Of a stretch of 64,000 bases of DNA, positions 28,740 through 41,500 are shown in pieces. Position 1 is the first letter of the stretch, and each line of letters begins with the position of its first letter. The translations under genes were made by a program, and so were the position numbers. Under the pieces are notes generated by a model. It was not told where the DNA came from. It did not search any database and saw nothing but the letters and a program-made list of their open reading frames with translations. Origin of the DNA: Blastomyces gilchristii SLH14081 (taxonomy: Eukaryota > Ascomycota > Eurotiomycetes > Onygenales > Ajellomycetaceae); assembly GCF_000003855.2 (NCBI RefSeq), contig NW_003101652.1, forward strand, positions 356,307 to 420,306, in the 5' to 3' direction.

Positions 28740-29996
28740 ATGAGAATAATGCAGGGCCATGCCATTCCACTTCTTGATTTCTTGGTGCCTCAGAGTACTT
28801 GTTGAACAATTCTTGATGCAATTATTTATGCGATACCATAGTTATACCTAGCTCTGTACTGTACTTTGGCGCGTAGTTCTAGAACATTGGATAGAAGATT
28901 TTACCTTTGGCAACCACGTGCTGCACAACGATAAGGTTTTGGTAAGAATTACTCTGTATATACTATGCGTGAGGTAAAAAGAAAACCTCATCCAACAGCA
29001 ACAACCGGTTCATGCACGAGATGGGATACGTCCAGTCCACGCATCTTATCATATCAGCCCCGCCGCCTTGGCAGCATGTTCTTCAAGGCCACACCACGCT
29101 AAAAGTCCGCTAAGACTGCTCTAGAAGCGCTACGTTAATTCGGCCAAGGCTCAAACACAAAGCTTGATCTCAACTACGAACAAGAGGGCGGCATCGACTA
29201 CACGTGGGTGTGTGTGTACAGGCGGGAAAAACGCATTATTTTCAATTGACGGCGAGACAACCACGGGCGAGCAACCATAACAACAGCCAAAATTCTGCGG
29301 AAGCTCCTCGGGACGTTTTGGCATTGTTATTTCGCATACCGTTACCTATGCACATTGCACATTGCACATTGCACGTTGCACGGCAACTAAAGCGTGGAAC
29401 AGCTTTCTTCTGAGTGGCCGCCAACAGCGCCCGGATTGGACCTGCCTCTGCAACAATGGAGCAGAGGTAGTCTATGGCGCGAACTGCTGAGGCCTTCTCA
29501 TGCTGAAAATACATAGAGTACAGTCTGTACGCAGAGAGAGAGCAGGTTTTGCTGAGTGATGACAGTGGCTGACAAGGTCTTTATTATTCCTCCATATCGC
29601 TTCATTACTATGAGCGGGGTCCCTCCCGTTCGCGACTTGGATTATCACGTCTTATCTTTAGGGCGTTAGCAACAACCATTATTATTGAGACTCGGGGAAT
29701 TAGCCAATGCACGTGTGTGGCAGAGAAGCATCGTCGGCCAGCATCCACTTTTTGCACCGCTGACATTGTTGCATTCCGTGGATTTGAATCACAAACTGCC
29801 CATTCCTCAGCTCTTTTCCGGCATGCATCGTTGACAGGTATTATCGCCGCAGAAGCACGCCCCTCACTTCTGCGCGTCAACCCACGCTCTCGGGGTCTTC
29901 TGAGATCAAGCATCACCCCGGCAACAAGCATTCCTGGTCCACTCCCTCGGTCAGCTGTAATCGGCATAAAAGGAGATACGCCACCACCTCCTTTTA

Positions 29997-30027
<31 letters not shown>

Positions 30028-30155
30028 TTTTTTTTATATATATATATTTTTATGTTTTTTTTTTCAATTCCTTTCTGTTTCTCTTTTTATGTGCTGTGCT
30101 TCTCCAGCTGTCCATTCGTTTTATGAATTGCAGTGCCTGCATTCTTCTTTAAACC
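28740..30155. other. Intergenic region upstream of the alkaline phosphatase
   Basis: A 1.4-kb gap. It contains four tandem units of a 7-bp motif (CACATTG / CACGTTG type) at about 29349-29380. A T-rich tract with TATATATATATT at about 29995-30065 lies 90-160 bp before the next start and is probably promoter sequence. Open frames on both strands at 29608-29967 look like chance. Confidence 0.5.
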
Positions 30156-32370
30156 ATGAAGTTTTCGTGGGTCGCCGGTGTTGCGCTGTTCTCGTCTGCG
30201 GGTCTAGCGCAGACATACCAGCGCCTGGGAGGATGCCCTGAGTTGGGTTGTGTTTTCCCACCAGACCAGTATGCTCTCCTCCCTATTTTTCTTTTTTTTC
30301 TTTCTTGTTCTTCATTCATAGTTCGGAATCATTGGTTGGCAAATCGGTGTTTCTTGAGTTGGAAAGATATGTGGTGTTTTGAAAAACTAACAAATTCAAC
30401 CCAAAAAACATTCAGGGCGGATTTCCTGGCTGGACAATATTTTGACATCCGTGTCGAAGTCCATTCGCCTGTCAATGGCTCTGAGGCCCGCGACGGAGAG
30501 CCGGATCCCAACTTCACTTTCACTCTCATGAAGAAGGGTCGTAACAGTAAACCAAAACCAGTTACCGAATATTTTGACGTAGAAGAACCCGAGCTTGAGA
30601 AATGGGACTTCAGTTGGTATGAAGGTAAGTTTGTTTGGCCATTCGAAAGAAATACAATTGAACACTCAATCAAGGATCTGAATACTGATCTTTGTTAAGA
30701 CCTATTTGCGCGAGATGCGAAGAAACCCTCATTGGTCAAGGTCTCATCCAAGATCTATCGTCGCGTTGCGTTGTACCACCCAGGAGACTATGAGGCTACC
30801 CTCACCTACTATGATGGCAAGACAACGACAGCTAGCTGGCACGTTCGAGACTTAGCCGCAGTTCGCAAGGCGAAGAACGTGATTATGTTCATTGGTGATG
30901 GCATGACCACTAACATGATCACCGCTGCGCGTATGATTGCCCATCGTTCCGTCAACGGCAAATTCCAGACCACTATGCAGATGGACAAGTTCCCTGTTCT
31001 CGGTCATCAAATGACCCATTCCTTGGACTCGATGATTACCGATTCTGCCAACTCTGCCACTTCTCTTTACACTGGCCACAAAACGACTGTCAATGCTCTA
31101 GGTGTCTACAGGGATTCCTCTCCATCATCATTTGATGATCCCAAAATCGAGACCATTGCCGAGATCTTCCACAGGGTTTATCCCCGTGCTGGTATTGGGA
31201 TTGTTACCACTGCTCACTTGTGTTAGTTTTGCCGCCCCTTAGGATTTTCTTTTCGTTTTTCTCTTTCCAGTTGAACAGAAGGAATAACATAATACTCTTC
31301 TAGCCGACGCAACGCCAGCTGCATTGCTTGCTCATACGAAGGATCGGCGTGAATCCGGGCACGTGATTGACTCATACTTCCAGGGCTCGACTAATTACAC
31401 CTGGACTGAGTGGGATGGACCGGACGTTCTTTTCGGCGGTGGTGCAGAGGACTTCCTTCCCGCAAGTGCGTATCTAGGTCAAGATTACTATAAGCTCTTT
31501 GCGGAGAAGGGATACAGCGTCAGCTGGAACAACACTGCATTGGCTCAAGCCCCCAACACCGAAAGAGCGTTGGGTGTATTCTCGAAGGGTGTCATGGCTA
31601 AGTGGCTCGACCGAAATATCTACACAGACAACCTCAAGAGTCAGAAGAACCACCCAGATGGCTCGGAGAAGGACGCAGATGACCAACCCGGCCTCAAAGA
31701 AATGACCCTCAAGGCCATTGACATCCTAACCACTCGCAAGTGCAACGATGGTTGGTTCCTCATGTCTGAAGCCGCCAGCATTGACAAGCAAATGCATTCT
31801 CTTGACTACGATCGCGCTCTTGGAGAGCTGCTCGAGCTCGATGACACTGTTCGTGCCACGGTCGAGAAACTCCACCGTATGAAGAAGCTCCATCAGACTC
31901 TTATCCTCGTAACAGCTGACCACGGCCACGGCTTCGACGTCATGGGCACTGTTGACACGGAATACCTCAACGCCCAAGATACAGACCGAGCCAAGCGCGA
32001 TGCTGTCGGCATCTATGAGGCATCAGGCCTGTCACAGTACACTGTGCAGACCGAGGGATCATTCCACTATAACGGGGGTGCCCATTTCCCTGCCCAATGG
32101 GATCCCCGTTACTCACTGTTCGCTGGAGTCAGCGCAAACCCGGATAGAAGAGAAAACTACCAAGTCCACAAGGATGGGCCACGAAGGCCTGCGGTGACAT
32201 TGGAAGACGGATCCAAAGATTATTATGTTAACTACAAGGATGGAGTTTCTGGATTTGTGATTAACGGAACTCTGTCAGTTGCAGAGCCTCAGGGCGTGCA
32301 CTCTTTGACCGATGTGCCCGTTTTCGCCATGGGCCCGTGCCAGAAAGAGTTTGGAGGTATGATACTCACT

Positions 32371-32412
<42 letters not shown>

Positions 32413-32632
32413 CCCTTAGCTATATCACCTATGCCATTCAATCCCTAGATCCCTAGAGAGGGGGAAGGTGTTATACCAGACCGCGTTAAAAGCACGCTTA
32501 AAATAATTTTTACTAACATACCAACCCACTGCAAATCTAGGTGTCTACAACAACATCGACATTTTCTTCAAGATCGCCAAGTGTCTTGGCCTCAGCCGAT
32601 CAAAGGCAGATAAGTGGAAGAAGATACATTAG
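30156..32632 (+). CDS. Secreted alkaline phosphatase family protein
   Basis: An alkaline phosphatase-superfamily phosphomonoesterase. Exons 30156-30268, 30416-30624, 30700-31221, 31304-32356 and 32541-32632 join in phase to 662 residues. The start MKFSWVAGVALFSSAGLAQ is a clear signal peptide with cleavage expected after LAQ. An N-terminal extension of about 170 residues precedes the catalytic domain. The domain has NVIMFIGDGM (metal Asp), the nucleophile loop TDSANSATSLYTGHKT (Ser in DSANSA) and SDATPAA across an intron. The metal site region is GWFLMSEAASIDKQMHSLD, followed by LILVTADHGHG and DVPVFAMGP near the end. SEAASIDKQMH replaces the EGGRIDHAHH of bacterial enzymes, usual for the fungal group. 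The third donor is GTTAGT. Intron 4 carries a run of 37 T. No C-terminal GPI signal is seen. Confidence 0.9.
32376..32412 (+). repeat. Poly-T run inside an intron
   Basis: An uninterrupted run of 37 T bases in intron 4 of the alkaline phosphatase gene, about 20 bp after the donor. It may be length-variable or a sequencing-error site. Confidence 0.9.
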
Positions 32633-33727
32633 GCGGATTTTTTTCTTTTCTTTTAGAGTAGTGAATGCGGAAGCATCAGCGGGTATTTGAAAATATACTG
32701 AGAGCACAATTTCAAATGTTTCTGCTATTCGAGATCCGTCACTCATCTGCGTAAATTTACTGCTCATCGCCATTATTGGACAGACAGCCCCCCTCCATTT
32801 TAGTTTTCCGTCATTGCTGTTTCTTTTTATACCTCATACCTTAACTTTATTCTTGATGTATATACATTCTTCTTTCGCTTCTTCGGATCCTACCTTTTAT
32901 CCCCATTCATATCCGTAAAATAGTATCTCTTCTGATGAAAAACGGTTGTTAATGCCGTTTTGTTTTATTTATTTATTTATTTGTTTGCGGAACGACTTAC
33001 GCTGGTAGGTAAGTTAGGTTACAGATCCCCTAACGGCAGGAGGGAAAATGAAAAAAAATAGATTGGAGGTGAGGAGAGTTTCAATGACCAACACGCCAAC
33101 TTCTCCAAGACGAGGGCCATAAATAGACAAGTTGCTGTAGCCACGCCCACAATGAGCTACCCTACCTGGGTAGTAGTGAAAAGAGCGTTTTGGCGAATTA
33201 GGAAATTTACAGCGCTGGGCAACCTCCCAAACCTCGGATTTTACTATTGAGGATGCTTGCCTGGCAGCCTGAGTTTAATTTCGCGAATGTTTGGCTGTCT
33301 GTTGCCTCGGGAATGACATGTAGAAGATACAATCGGAGGTATTGTCGAGTTCTGCTAATTAGTATGGATATACGCTGTAGAGAAGCTTTCTACCTAGGGT
33401 CAATTCAGAAAGCTTGTAGGCTGCCTTGCCTTGAGATGCTCTCAAGGTTTAAGAGCTAGTACAGACGCCTAACTGTAGTAGCTGCCAACTTGCTATAATC
33501 TGTAGAAGAATTAACATTGATGGTGTTCGTATAGAATGTGAGACACGTGACTGCAGTAGTTAACTGCCTAGCCGAAGCAGCTACAACAATCAGATGGGAT
33601 GGCAGACATAGGTAAGTTACCACATCAAGATTTATTTGCATAATCACAGATTAACCAAGGCGGGAAGCTCCGAGCTTGGTGAAACAGAAACTATTCATTG
33701 CAGTGGGAATTCGGGTTATTTAACTCG
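32633..33727. other. Intergenic region alkaline phosphatase-DcpS
   Basis: No supported gene. An ATTTATTTATTTATTTGTTTG microsatellite lies near 32967. Sequence at about 33500-33550 (CTGTAGAAGAATTAACATTG, then GAATGTGAGACA) matches, in reverse orientation and with gaps, the MITE-like segment near 10.18-10.27 kb, so a dispersed repeat copy is likely here. Confidence 0.45.
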
Positions 33728-34908
33728 ATGGCTGAATATAAACAGGCGGAGAGCTTGATCCCGCAATTCAAAATAGAGAGATTGCTCAACCAAGGTTGGC
33801 ATTCCTTCCATTCCATTTACTTAGTCACTTTCCTACGGCATATCAAACGCCCATTCATAATGACATGAACCCTGTTGCCATTCGCTGCATTGTCTCTTTT
33901 CAGCCTGTGGTTTCCTCTCGACTAATCCATCCTTCCACTGCCATAGATCAAAATGACCGCCGCATATCCATCCTCGGATCCATCAATGATGCACCTGGCA
34001 TACTAATCATCGAAAGAGCGGCTTTCGTTTCAGATTCGGAGTCCATTAAAGCGTTTCATGCTGCGTTAACTAATGTGGCTATCCTTGGGGCCAACGATAT
34101 ATACCGCTGGTACCTTGCATCAACTGGACAAAATCATGTTTCCCCACCAGACTTAAAACTAAATCTGATTTGGCCCTGCACGGAGCAGCACATCTTGAAA
34201 TACTCGGCGCAAAATGTGCGCATGGTTACGGAGACGCCAGAGATATATGCGAACCACGTTCGCGCTTATATGCAGGGCAAAAGAGAGGACGGCAGGTTGA
34301 ACTGGGTGTATAATATAATCGAAGGGCGGAAGGAGCAGGAGGATGTGATAATTCGAGTGTCTGACCCAGTTGAAGGGTTCTTGCTGTTGCCCGATCTTAA
34401 CTGGGACCGCAAGACAATAGGAACTCTCCGTCTTCTTTGTCTAGTGGAGCGACGTGATATATGGAGCCTGAGAGACCTAAAGAAACAGCATATCCCATGG
34501 TTGAAACATATGAGAGAGAAGGTGCTAGACGGGGTCGTGAAGGTTTATCCCCAACTTGAGCGAGACCAGCTGAAGCTCTATCTCCATTGTACGTATTATA
34601 CATTAGGATGCCATAAGGCGCCAGGAGTTGTTTTCTGTGTTCGCGCACTAATTTACCATCTAGACCAACCAACTTACTACCACCTTCATATTCATGTTGT
34701 CAATGTAATGTTAGAAGGTGGCTCTACACAATCTACGGGGAAGGCCTTTGGTTTGGAGAATATAATCTCGCAGCTAGAAACTATGGGCGGTGGACCGAAT
34801 GCTGGAATGGCTGATGTTTCGCTCTCGTACTTCATAGGTGAGGAAAGTGACCTGTGGAAAACGGTGTTTGAACTCTTAAAACGAGGTGAGCAGCCCAAAA
34901 TAGGTTGA
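33728..34908 (+). CDS. DCS1: Scavenger mRNA decapping enzyme DcpS
   Basis: DcpS is an HIT-family pyrophosphatase that hydrolyses the cap left after 3'-5' mRNA decay. Exons 33728-33794, 33947-34588 and 34664-34908 give 317 residues. Exon 1, from ATG 33728, supplies SLIPQFKIERLLNQ, and the junction continues DQNDRRISILGSINDAPG, the family's swapped N-terminal domain. The long open frame that starts at 33796 reads intron 1 and begins with TTG, so it is not the start. Later blocks are RMVTETPEIYANHV and LNWVYNIIEG, then DLKKQHIPWLKHM. The junction gives the histidine triad YYHLHIHVVNV (HxHxH). The stop codon at 34908 lies at the edge of a 25-kb repeat block, making this the last gene before it. 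Confidence 0.94.
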
Positions 34909-35142
34909 GCTGAGGAATGATAAAGAAAACTGTTCTAGATAGATCTTGTTTACTTTATTTATTATTTCAATTGTTATAGATGAATACTCTATATGATAGA
35001 GCTATATAACTAGTAAAAGAAGAATTCCAAAGCAAGACTGATTAATCTGTCACTCTCACTTATTATAGTAACTATATGTAATACTATATATAAATTTCCC
35101 TTTTAAAATTGTATAAATACAAAGATAATTGAAAAAACTAAT

Positions 35143-35370
35143 TGTGGCGGGCTGCGCCCGATCAATCACATTCCATAGATTCCCATTCTCCCCGAAAACC
35201 CACAGAATTCCTATTCTTCTGCCCTGAAGTTCCACCGCGTACATGTATAAATATCCACTTCAATTGCTGATTCTCACACTTTCTCTTTCTTTTTCTTTTC
35301 TAACATTTCTCACTTTGTTATATAAGACCTATAAATATTATACTGATCTATTCAGTGTAGGCCTCTTACA
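35143..35370 (+). repeat. LTR of Gypsy family A, forward, isolated copy
   Basis: Starts TGTGGCGGGCTGCGCCCG and ends GGCCTCTTACA; these ends match LTRs at 50537-50867 (reverse) and 55219-55502 (forward). At 228 bp it is shorter than the others, so it has an internal deletion. No 5-bp duplication is visible at its flanks (CTAAT / CTTGA). Its first 110 bp keep CG, CC and GG, so that part is not mutated. Confidence 0.75.
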
Positions 35371-35659
35371 CTTGAAAAATGTTCATTATCTTCTCATTAG
35401 AAATGATTACCTACTGAGATATCTGAACACATAACAATGTGTAAGAAATAGAGAAAATAATCAATCAGTTAAGTAAACACTGAGTCTTAATCAGTTAAGT
35501 GAACACTGAGTCTCTAAATAGAAGCTTGCTTATCAGTCACTCTGACTCTGTAATAAAATCTTATAAAAGAATGTCAGTGAAAGATCTGAGAGTTCTGATA
35601 CTCTAGATGTATAAGATATTTATATAATTACACTTCTTCTGATTTCACTGTTATTAAAC

Positions 35660-35731
35660 TGACTGTGTAACCGTGTCTGAAACCAGGATCAGAATTTTTG
35701 ATAGCTCTATTACTAATTTAACTGATCTCCA
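35660..35731 (+). repeat. Copy 1 of a 70-bp inverted repeat pair
   Basis: The stretch containing GTAACCGTGTCTG, then CAGAATTTTTGATAGC and TTTAACTGATCTC, is present as reverse complement at about 56572-56650. The function is unknown; it may be the terminus of a repeat family. Confidence 0.65.
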
Positions 35732-36000
35732 AAAGCAAAATCATGAAGAAGATACACCACGAACTCGCTCGATTTTTCGAATAAGAACCCGCCGATAGAT
35801 CCATTGAAAAGCCCTCGATCATACAAGCATTTTGACCCCATCGCCGACCGCATACCCTGTGTGGTGGTGGAGTTATCCAGCCAAACATGAACCAGACATT
35901 GTTCAAAACTCCTGAGTGGGATTATCCCCTATTCACCCCTATCACACCACAACCCCGGGCCAAATTGCCATACAAATTGTAAGGCAAAGAGACCTAGTCA
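35731..36000. other. Island of unmutated DNA inside the AT-rich block
   Basis: About 270 bp of ordinary composition (CG, CC and GG present), bounded by strongly mutated DNA. A 62-codon minus-strand open frame across it has no recognisable domain. It could be a gene fragment, a solo LTR piece or a recent insertion. Confidence 0.5.
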
Positions 36001-36049
36001 TATATGTCAATCTTCTTGATTTTAGAAGATTCTCAATCTGTAATTATAA

Positions 36050-36370
36050 AGATATCTGAGAAGTAACTTTCACAAAAACCCTGTCTATCTTTGATGTTTC
36101 AAAACATTAATACTAAGTCTCACTCATGTATCATTCTTCTCAATCTAGCTCATGTTCAGTAGAAAAATATAAAAAGATATCTCAGTAATAGTATTAAATA
36201 TATAATTAACAGACATATCTGAAGTGTATTCTCTGTGAAAAATTCTCTCTATCTTTATATTAAGTCTTACTCTTATATTACATCTTCTGATCTGACTTAT
36301 CTCTGATAGAAAAGTACAAAAAGATATCTCAGTAACTGTATTTAATATATAATCAACAGCATGTCAATAA
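36050..36370 (+). repeat. Two diverged tandem copies of a ~150-bp unit
   Basis: Two successive blocks share AAGATATCTCAGTAA, then ATTAAATATATAATTAACAG / ATTTAATATATAATCAACAG, with CTTTGATGT / CTTTATATT and CTCACTCATGT / CTTACTCTTAT earlier in each unit. A tandem duplication of unknown family. Confidence 0.6.
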
Positions 36371-37204
36371 CTATAAATTCAGTATACTTCAAGATCTGAC
36401 TGAGTCTTTGATATCTGCATAGTGAGATATATTAAATCTAGTTTTAATATCTTAATATTCAATAGATTCTGTAAGAGATTGAGAATAGCAACACTAGATT
36501 TCTATTAAATTTAAGAATTAACTCTATATTAATATAATCATTGACAAAGTCTTCTATTTTAAGATATAAATAATCAGTTCCTCTACATCTCACTGATAAT
36601 ATTTATATTATTATATAGAAACAGACTTATATTCTCTATAATATTAAGACTCTGAAGAGAAAAAGTCTTGATAGAAGATATATAGTAGTGTATATTTTAG
36701 CAGTTTCTATCTCATTCTTCTGCAGCAGTTAATACAAAAAAAAAGATCTTAGAAATAGTTTTTTACTTCTCTTGAAAAAGTAAGATGTTTTTCTCTGAGT
36801 TTTATACAATAGTCTTATAAAGAATTAAAAAGAGAGTTATTTTCTATTATAATTTCATATTCTTTTAAGTAAGAATTACTTTTTCAGTAACTAAAGAGCT
36901 TTCATTAATTCTTAATTCTTTTTTATACTCTTTATTAACTGATTTGAGTTGCACACTTGTTGTGTGAGAAGAATTAAATAATTTAGAATAAAATTAAATA
37001 GTTTTAATCAATTTCTCTGTAAAAAATTGATTTATTTTTTATCAGTTTTTCTCTCAAAAACTGTTATATTATCTGATTTATTATCAATTGATATCATACT
37101 TTTTCTCACTGTATCTCAAGAAAGAGATTGTAAAGATTTTATTAATTTATCTTAAAAATCAATTTTAGTTTATTAGATTCTCTTCAAAAATCTAATCTAG
37201 TTAC

Positions 37205-37462
37205 TGTAAGAAATCCCGCTTCTTGCGGATTCTTTACCTCTATTTCTATCTCTCATGTAATCAATAGAGTTAGCAGCTCTTGACTACATACAATTATATA
37301 GACTGAAGTTCATGAATACTATTTATAACTCAGCTTAAATGCTATTATATATTTAACTTCTATATTTTATCTTTCTACTGTGAATACTTCTAGTAGTTAA
37401 TAGTATATATTATATCAAGTTATAAATATCTGAATAATCATCTGTAAGTACTTATTCTTACA
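37205..37462 (+). repeat. 5' LTR of Gypsy element B
   Basis: Begins TGTAAGAAATCCCGCTTCTT and ends TTATTCTTACA; 258 bp, the same length as the 3' copy, differing mainly by C/T and G/A changes. Confidence 0.9.
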
Positions 37463-38517
37463 TTTCAAGCTCAGTCAGTCAGTAATCACTTATTATAACT
37501 GAAAGAACTAGAAACTTACATACTTCAATCTCTGCAAACCTTACTACAGATACTCAGAAGCAGTTACTCAAATTATGAATAATTTCTGTAAATGAAGTCT
37601 CAGAGAACTTATTAATTACTTATAAAATATTATTCTCTACATCTGTGATAGAGAAACTCTCTGAACTTATAAATAAATCAATCTTAGTGAAGAATATTCT
37701 TAAGCATCTCTTATAAGATTAAGCTATTTTTCTATAAGAAATACTTACTATCTATAAACACTTTTAAACTGAGTCTCTAGATATAATCTTCAGAGATACT
37801 TATAAACTGAAAAGAAACTTTCTTAAGTTATAATTACTTAAAACTAACTATCAAATCACAATCTATAAAAGCTTTTATAAGTTTGTATTTAAAATTAACT
37901 TACAAGCTCAGCTGTGTAATATAAAAGATAAAGAAGCTATTATCTATATAATGACAGATCTCTACTATACTGAAGTTAAGAACTGACTAAATTATCTAGA
38001 GAATAATTACAAGAGATTCTGCTAATCTATTCTCAAGATCTATTTAGAGAATAAGTTAAAAGACTCTGTAAGTTAGACAGAGAACATCTGAGCTGTGATT
38101 ATCAATATTAGAAAAAGAGATGAGAAATCTGATAAAGACTATTCACAGTACTTTATAAAATTATGATATAAATTGAAATCTGTGAAAACAGAGCTCTGAA
38201 ATAAGACCTGAATAATAATATTTATAAAGAGACTGAATAAAGATATACAGAATAAACTTATTAAATAAGACTCTAAGTTTTTAATTCTGAAGAAACTGAT
38301 GACTCTTATTCATCACTTATAAATCACTGTGAGAGTTACAGACTTATAGAGAGTGAATTACTGATCAGCTCTGTAAGAATCAGAATAATAGAGAACAGAT
38401 TTATTAGAAAAAGATAATAAGATATAGAGAGATTCATATCTAACTACTAAGCAGAGAGAGAGAGCTTTATAAGCTTCTATAAATAGAGTATATAACAGAG
38501 AGATTAAGAAAAAGAGT

Positions 38518-41500
38518 CTCTACTTTATCTATTTTAAATTAGAACATCTTTATATAAACTGTTTAGATAAATTAAAATAGATATTTAAAGACTTATAAAC
38601 AGAGTCAGTAACAGTCTTCTTAAGAGTCTTGAAACTGACATCTGAATCTGTTACTCTCTTAATGAAAATACATGCTTATAAAGAGAGACTGTGCTATAAT
38701 ACTGCTACTCTGTAAGTATGAGAAGTATTAATAAACTCAGAATCTCAGATCACTGTAGTATCTCTAAAACTCACAGAGTGAATAAGCTGAATAATAAAAA
38801 CTGAGAATCTACTCTTATAATAAGCAGAGTATAAGAACTCAGATCTGAGAATTAAGAGACTTATAAGAGTTATCTTTGAATTACAAGATCTCACTGAAAT
38901 CTGGAGAAAATTTATAAAAACTGTGATTATTATAGATATCACAGATAACATGTACTTGAGACTTATATAACTTCAATAATACAATTCACACATAGCTGTT
39001 CATAAGTCAGATTTATACTTTCAATCAGTATTAATAGATTTACTTATGAAGATAGAATCAGTTAATACTATAGAGTTAATTAGAGAAGACAAGCTCATTT
39101 CTATAATAACTTTATAAATGTCTGAGAACTTCACAGTTATGAAAACTGAGCTTTAGATATCAGAGAAATATCAAGATCTCACAGAGATATTCAGCTCAGT
39201 AAAGATAGCTAAGCTTTCTTCTCAGTATAAGAAGAATCTGATAATAGATTTAATAAAAGAATAGAAACTCTTCTAAGAATCAATCTATAAGCTCTCTTAT
39301 TATAAGACAGAGATTATACAGATCTATATAAAGAAGAATCTGAAGAATGACTTTATTTAATCTTCACAGATCTTCACAGAAGTCTCTGTGATATTTATAA
39401 AGAAGAAGAATAAAAATCTCAGATTATATATAAACTACTGTAATCTGAACTTCAAGATAATAAAGAGTTACTATTTTCTATCTTTAATTAAGAATATGAT
39501 TAACTGTTTTATAAGAGCTGTTATATTTACACAACTGAATGTAATTAATATATATATATAATTATAAATACAGTCTGAGAATGAATGAAAGACTGTCTTT
39601 AGAACTGTGCTGAGATTATTTGAATATCTAGTGATGTTTTTTAGTTTGACTAATATCTTCACAGTATTTCAGTCTTTTATTAATAAAATACTTTATATAT
39701 ATCTGAATATCTTTGTGATAATATATCTGAATAATGTGATGATATACTCTGTAAAGAAGAAAGAACACACTGAGTATATATAAAGTATATTAAAGATCTT
39801 AGATGAGACAGAACTGTATATTAAGCTTATAAAGTATAACTTCAGTATCTATTGAATTAATTTCTTAGAATATATAATTACTGCAGATGATATTCAGATA
39901 AAATCTTCATAAATTGAGACTATTCTATTATGATCAGAGTTAACTAGTATTTATAAGATTCAGATCTTTCTGAGTTTTGTGAATTTTTATAGATAATTTA
40001 TCTTTATATTTATAAGAATCTTCTTGACTCTTACAGACATGCTGAAGAGTGAAAATAAGAAGAAGTCATTCTATAAATAAAGAATGAAAAGATTGTTAAG
40101 AAGAGAGAGCTGTGAGAACTTTCTTATCTCAGAAGCTCACAGAGTCTTTATAAGATTGAAACAGATATTTACAGACACAGTGATACTGTTTCACTTTAAT
40201 CTCTTACTCTTAATCAGATTAGAGATAGATGTCTTCTTCTTTACAATTTCAGAAATAGTCTTATAACTACAGTTAAATGAGAACTGAGTTTCAGTGATCT
40301 TTTTCTTATAAAAAATGTAATCTGTGAAGATTAACTATAACATTTATAATCAAGAGTTTCTTATAATAGTGAAATTCTTTCATCACTGATATCACTACTT
40401 TGAGAGTCTTATAATAGTGATTACTGTTAGAACTGATTATAATAGCTTATAACAGTTTATTTTAATCAAGAAACTCTCATAGTAGTAGATTCACTGAGCT
40501 TAGAGACTGAGTAAGTTCTGATTCAAGATAGAGTATATTAAGAGAACTAAGAACTCTGTGAATAAACTCTCTCACAGATTAGACTATATTAAGAAGATCA
40601 GAATAACAGATATAGAGAGACTAGAGAAGATAGAAAAACTTTACAGAATACTCAGACTGAGTGTTACAAAGAGATTAACTGAAGAGTCTCTTAATTCTCT
40701 ACAAAAGAAGAGAGAAGAGAGAGAGAAGAAGTCTGTATAATTACTCTCTATAACACTGAGAGTTAACACTCTGAGAATCTTTATAAGAATTCTTGAAGAG
40801 AGTATCTATAATCTGAAGAGTTTACAGACTTTGAGAAGTACTGTGAAAGATCTGATGTAAGAGAAAACATAGTATAAGTCTTTATAAAATCTTCTATTCA
40901 GATTATCTGAACTGTAACTAAAGAATAAATATACTCAGTATATTCAGAAACTGCTCATAACAGAGATCAATTATACAGAAATAAAGAATTAAAGAGATTT
41001 AAATAGTCTTTTATAAAGAGAGAGCTGAATTTATATATCTGTAAATAAGTTTCTATGTATAAAACTTATTAAAAGATATCATAACTCTTCTCTAGCAGAT
41101 CATTTTACAGATACTAGAACTTATAAGTTACTTATAAGAAAATACTTCTAACTGAAGATATAAGAACTTATAAAAAAGATAGTGAATTCTTATACTATTT
41201 ATCAAAGTTATAGATCGTATAGTTCAGATTATATAAAGAACTTACTTCACTACTCATTTTATAGAAGTCTTGAGAATAGCTAGAAATGAACACTCTTAGG
41301 AGTCTCTCGGAAAGTAGGAATGTATATAATACCGGCTGGTGACGGTGTAGTGATGATGGTAGATTACGGTATTAGGATAAGATACTTTGTACTTATGGAG
41401 TGAGAGCTTACGGCAAAGAATTTTGACTTATATCTTTATTCATAATATGATCTGATTATATGAATTATCTGTGAATATTATCTCAGATAGAGAATTAATC

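Noticed and set aside
29608..30241. Frames upstream of alkaline phosphatase
   Set aside because: The plus frame runs into the poly-T promoter tract and hydrophobic low complexity; the minus frame has no domain.
33796..34588. DcpS starting at 33796
   Set aside because: The codon there is TTG inside intron 1; ATG 33728 with a 152-bp intron restores the family N-terminus.
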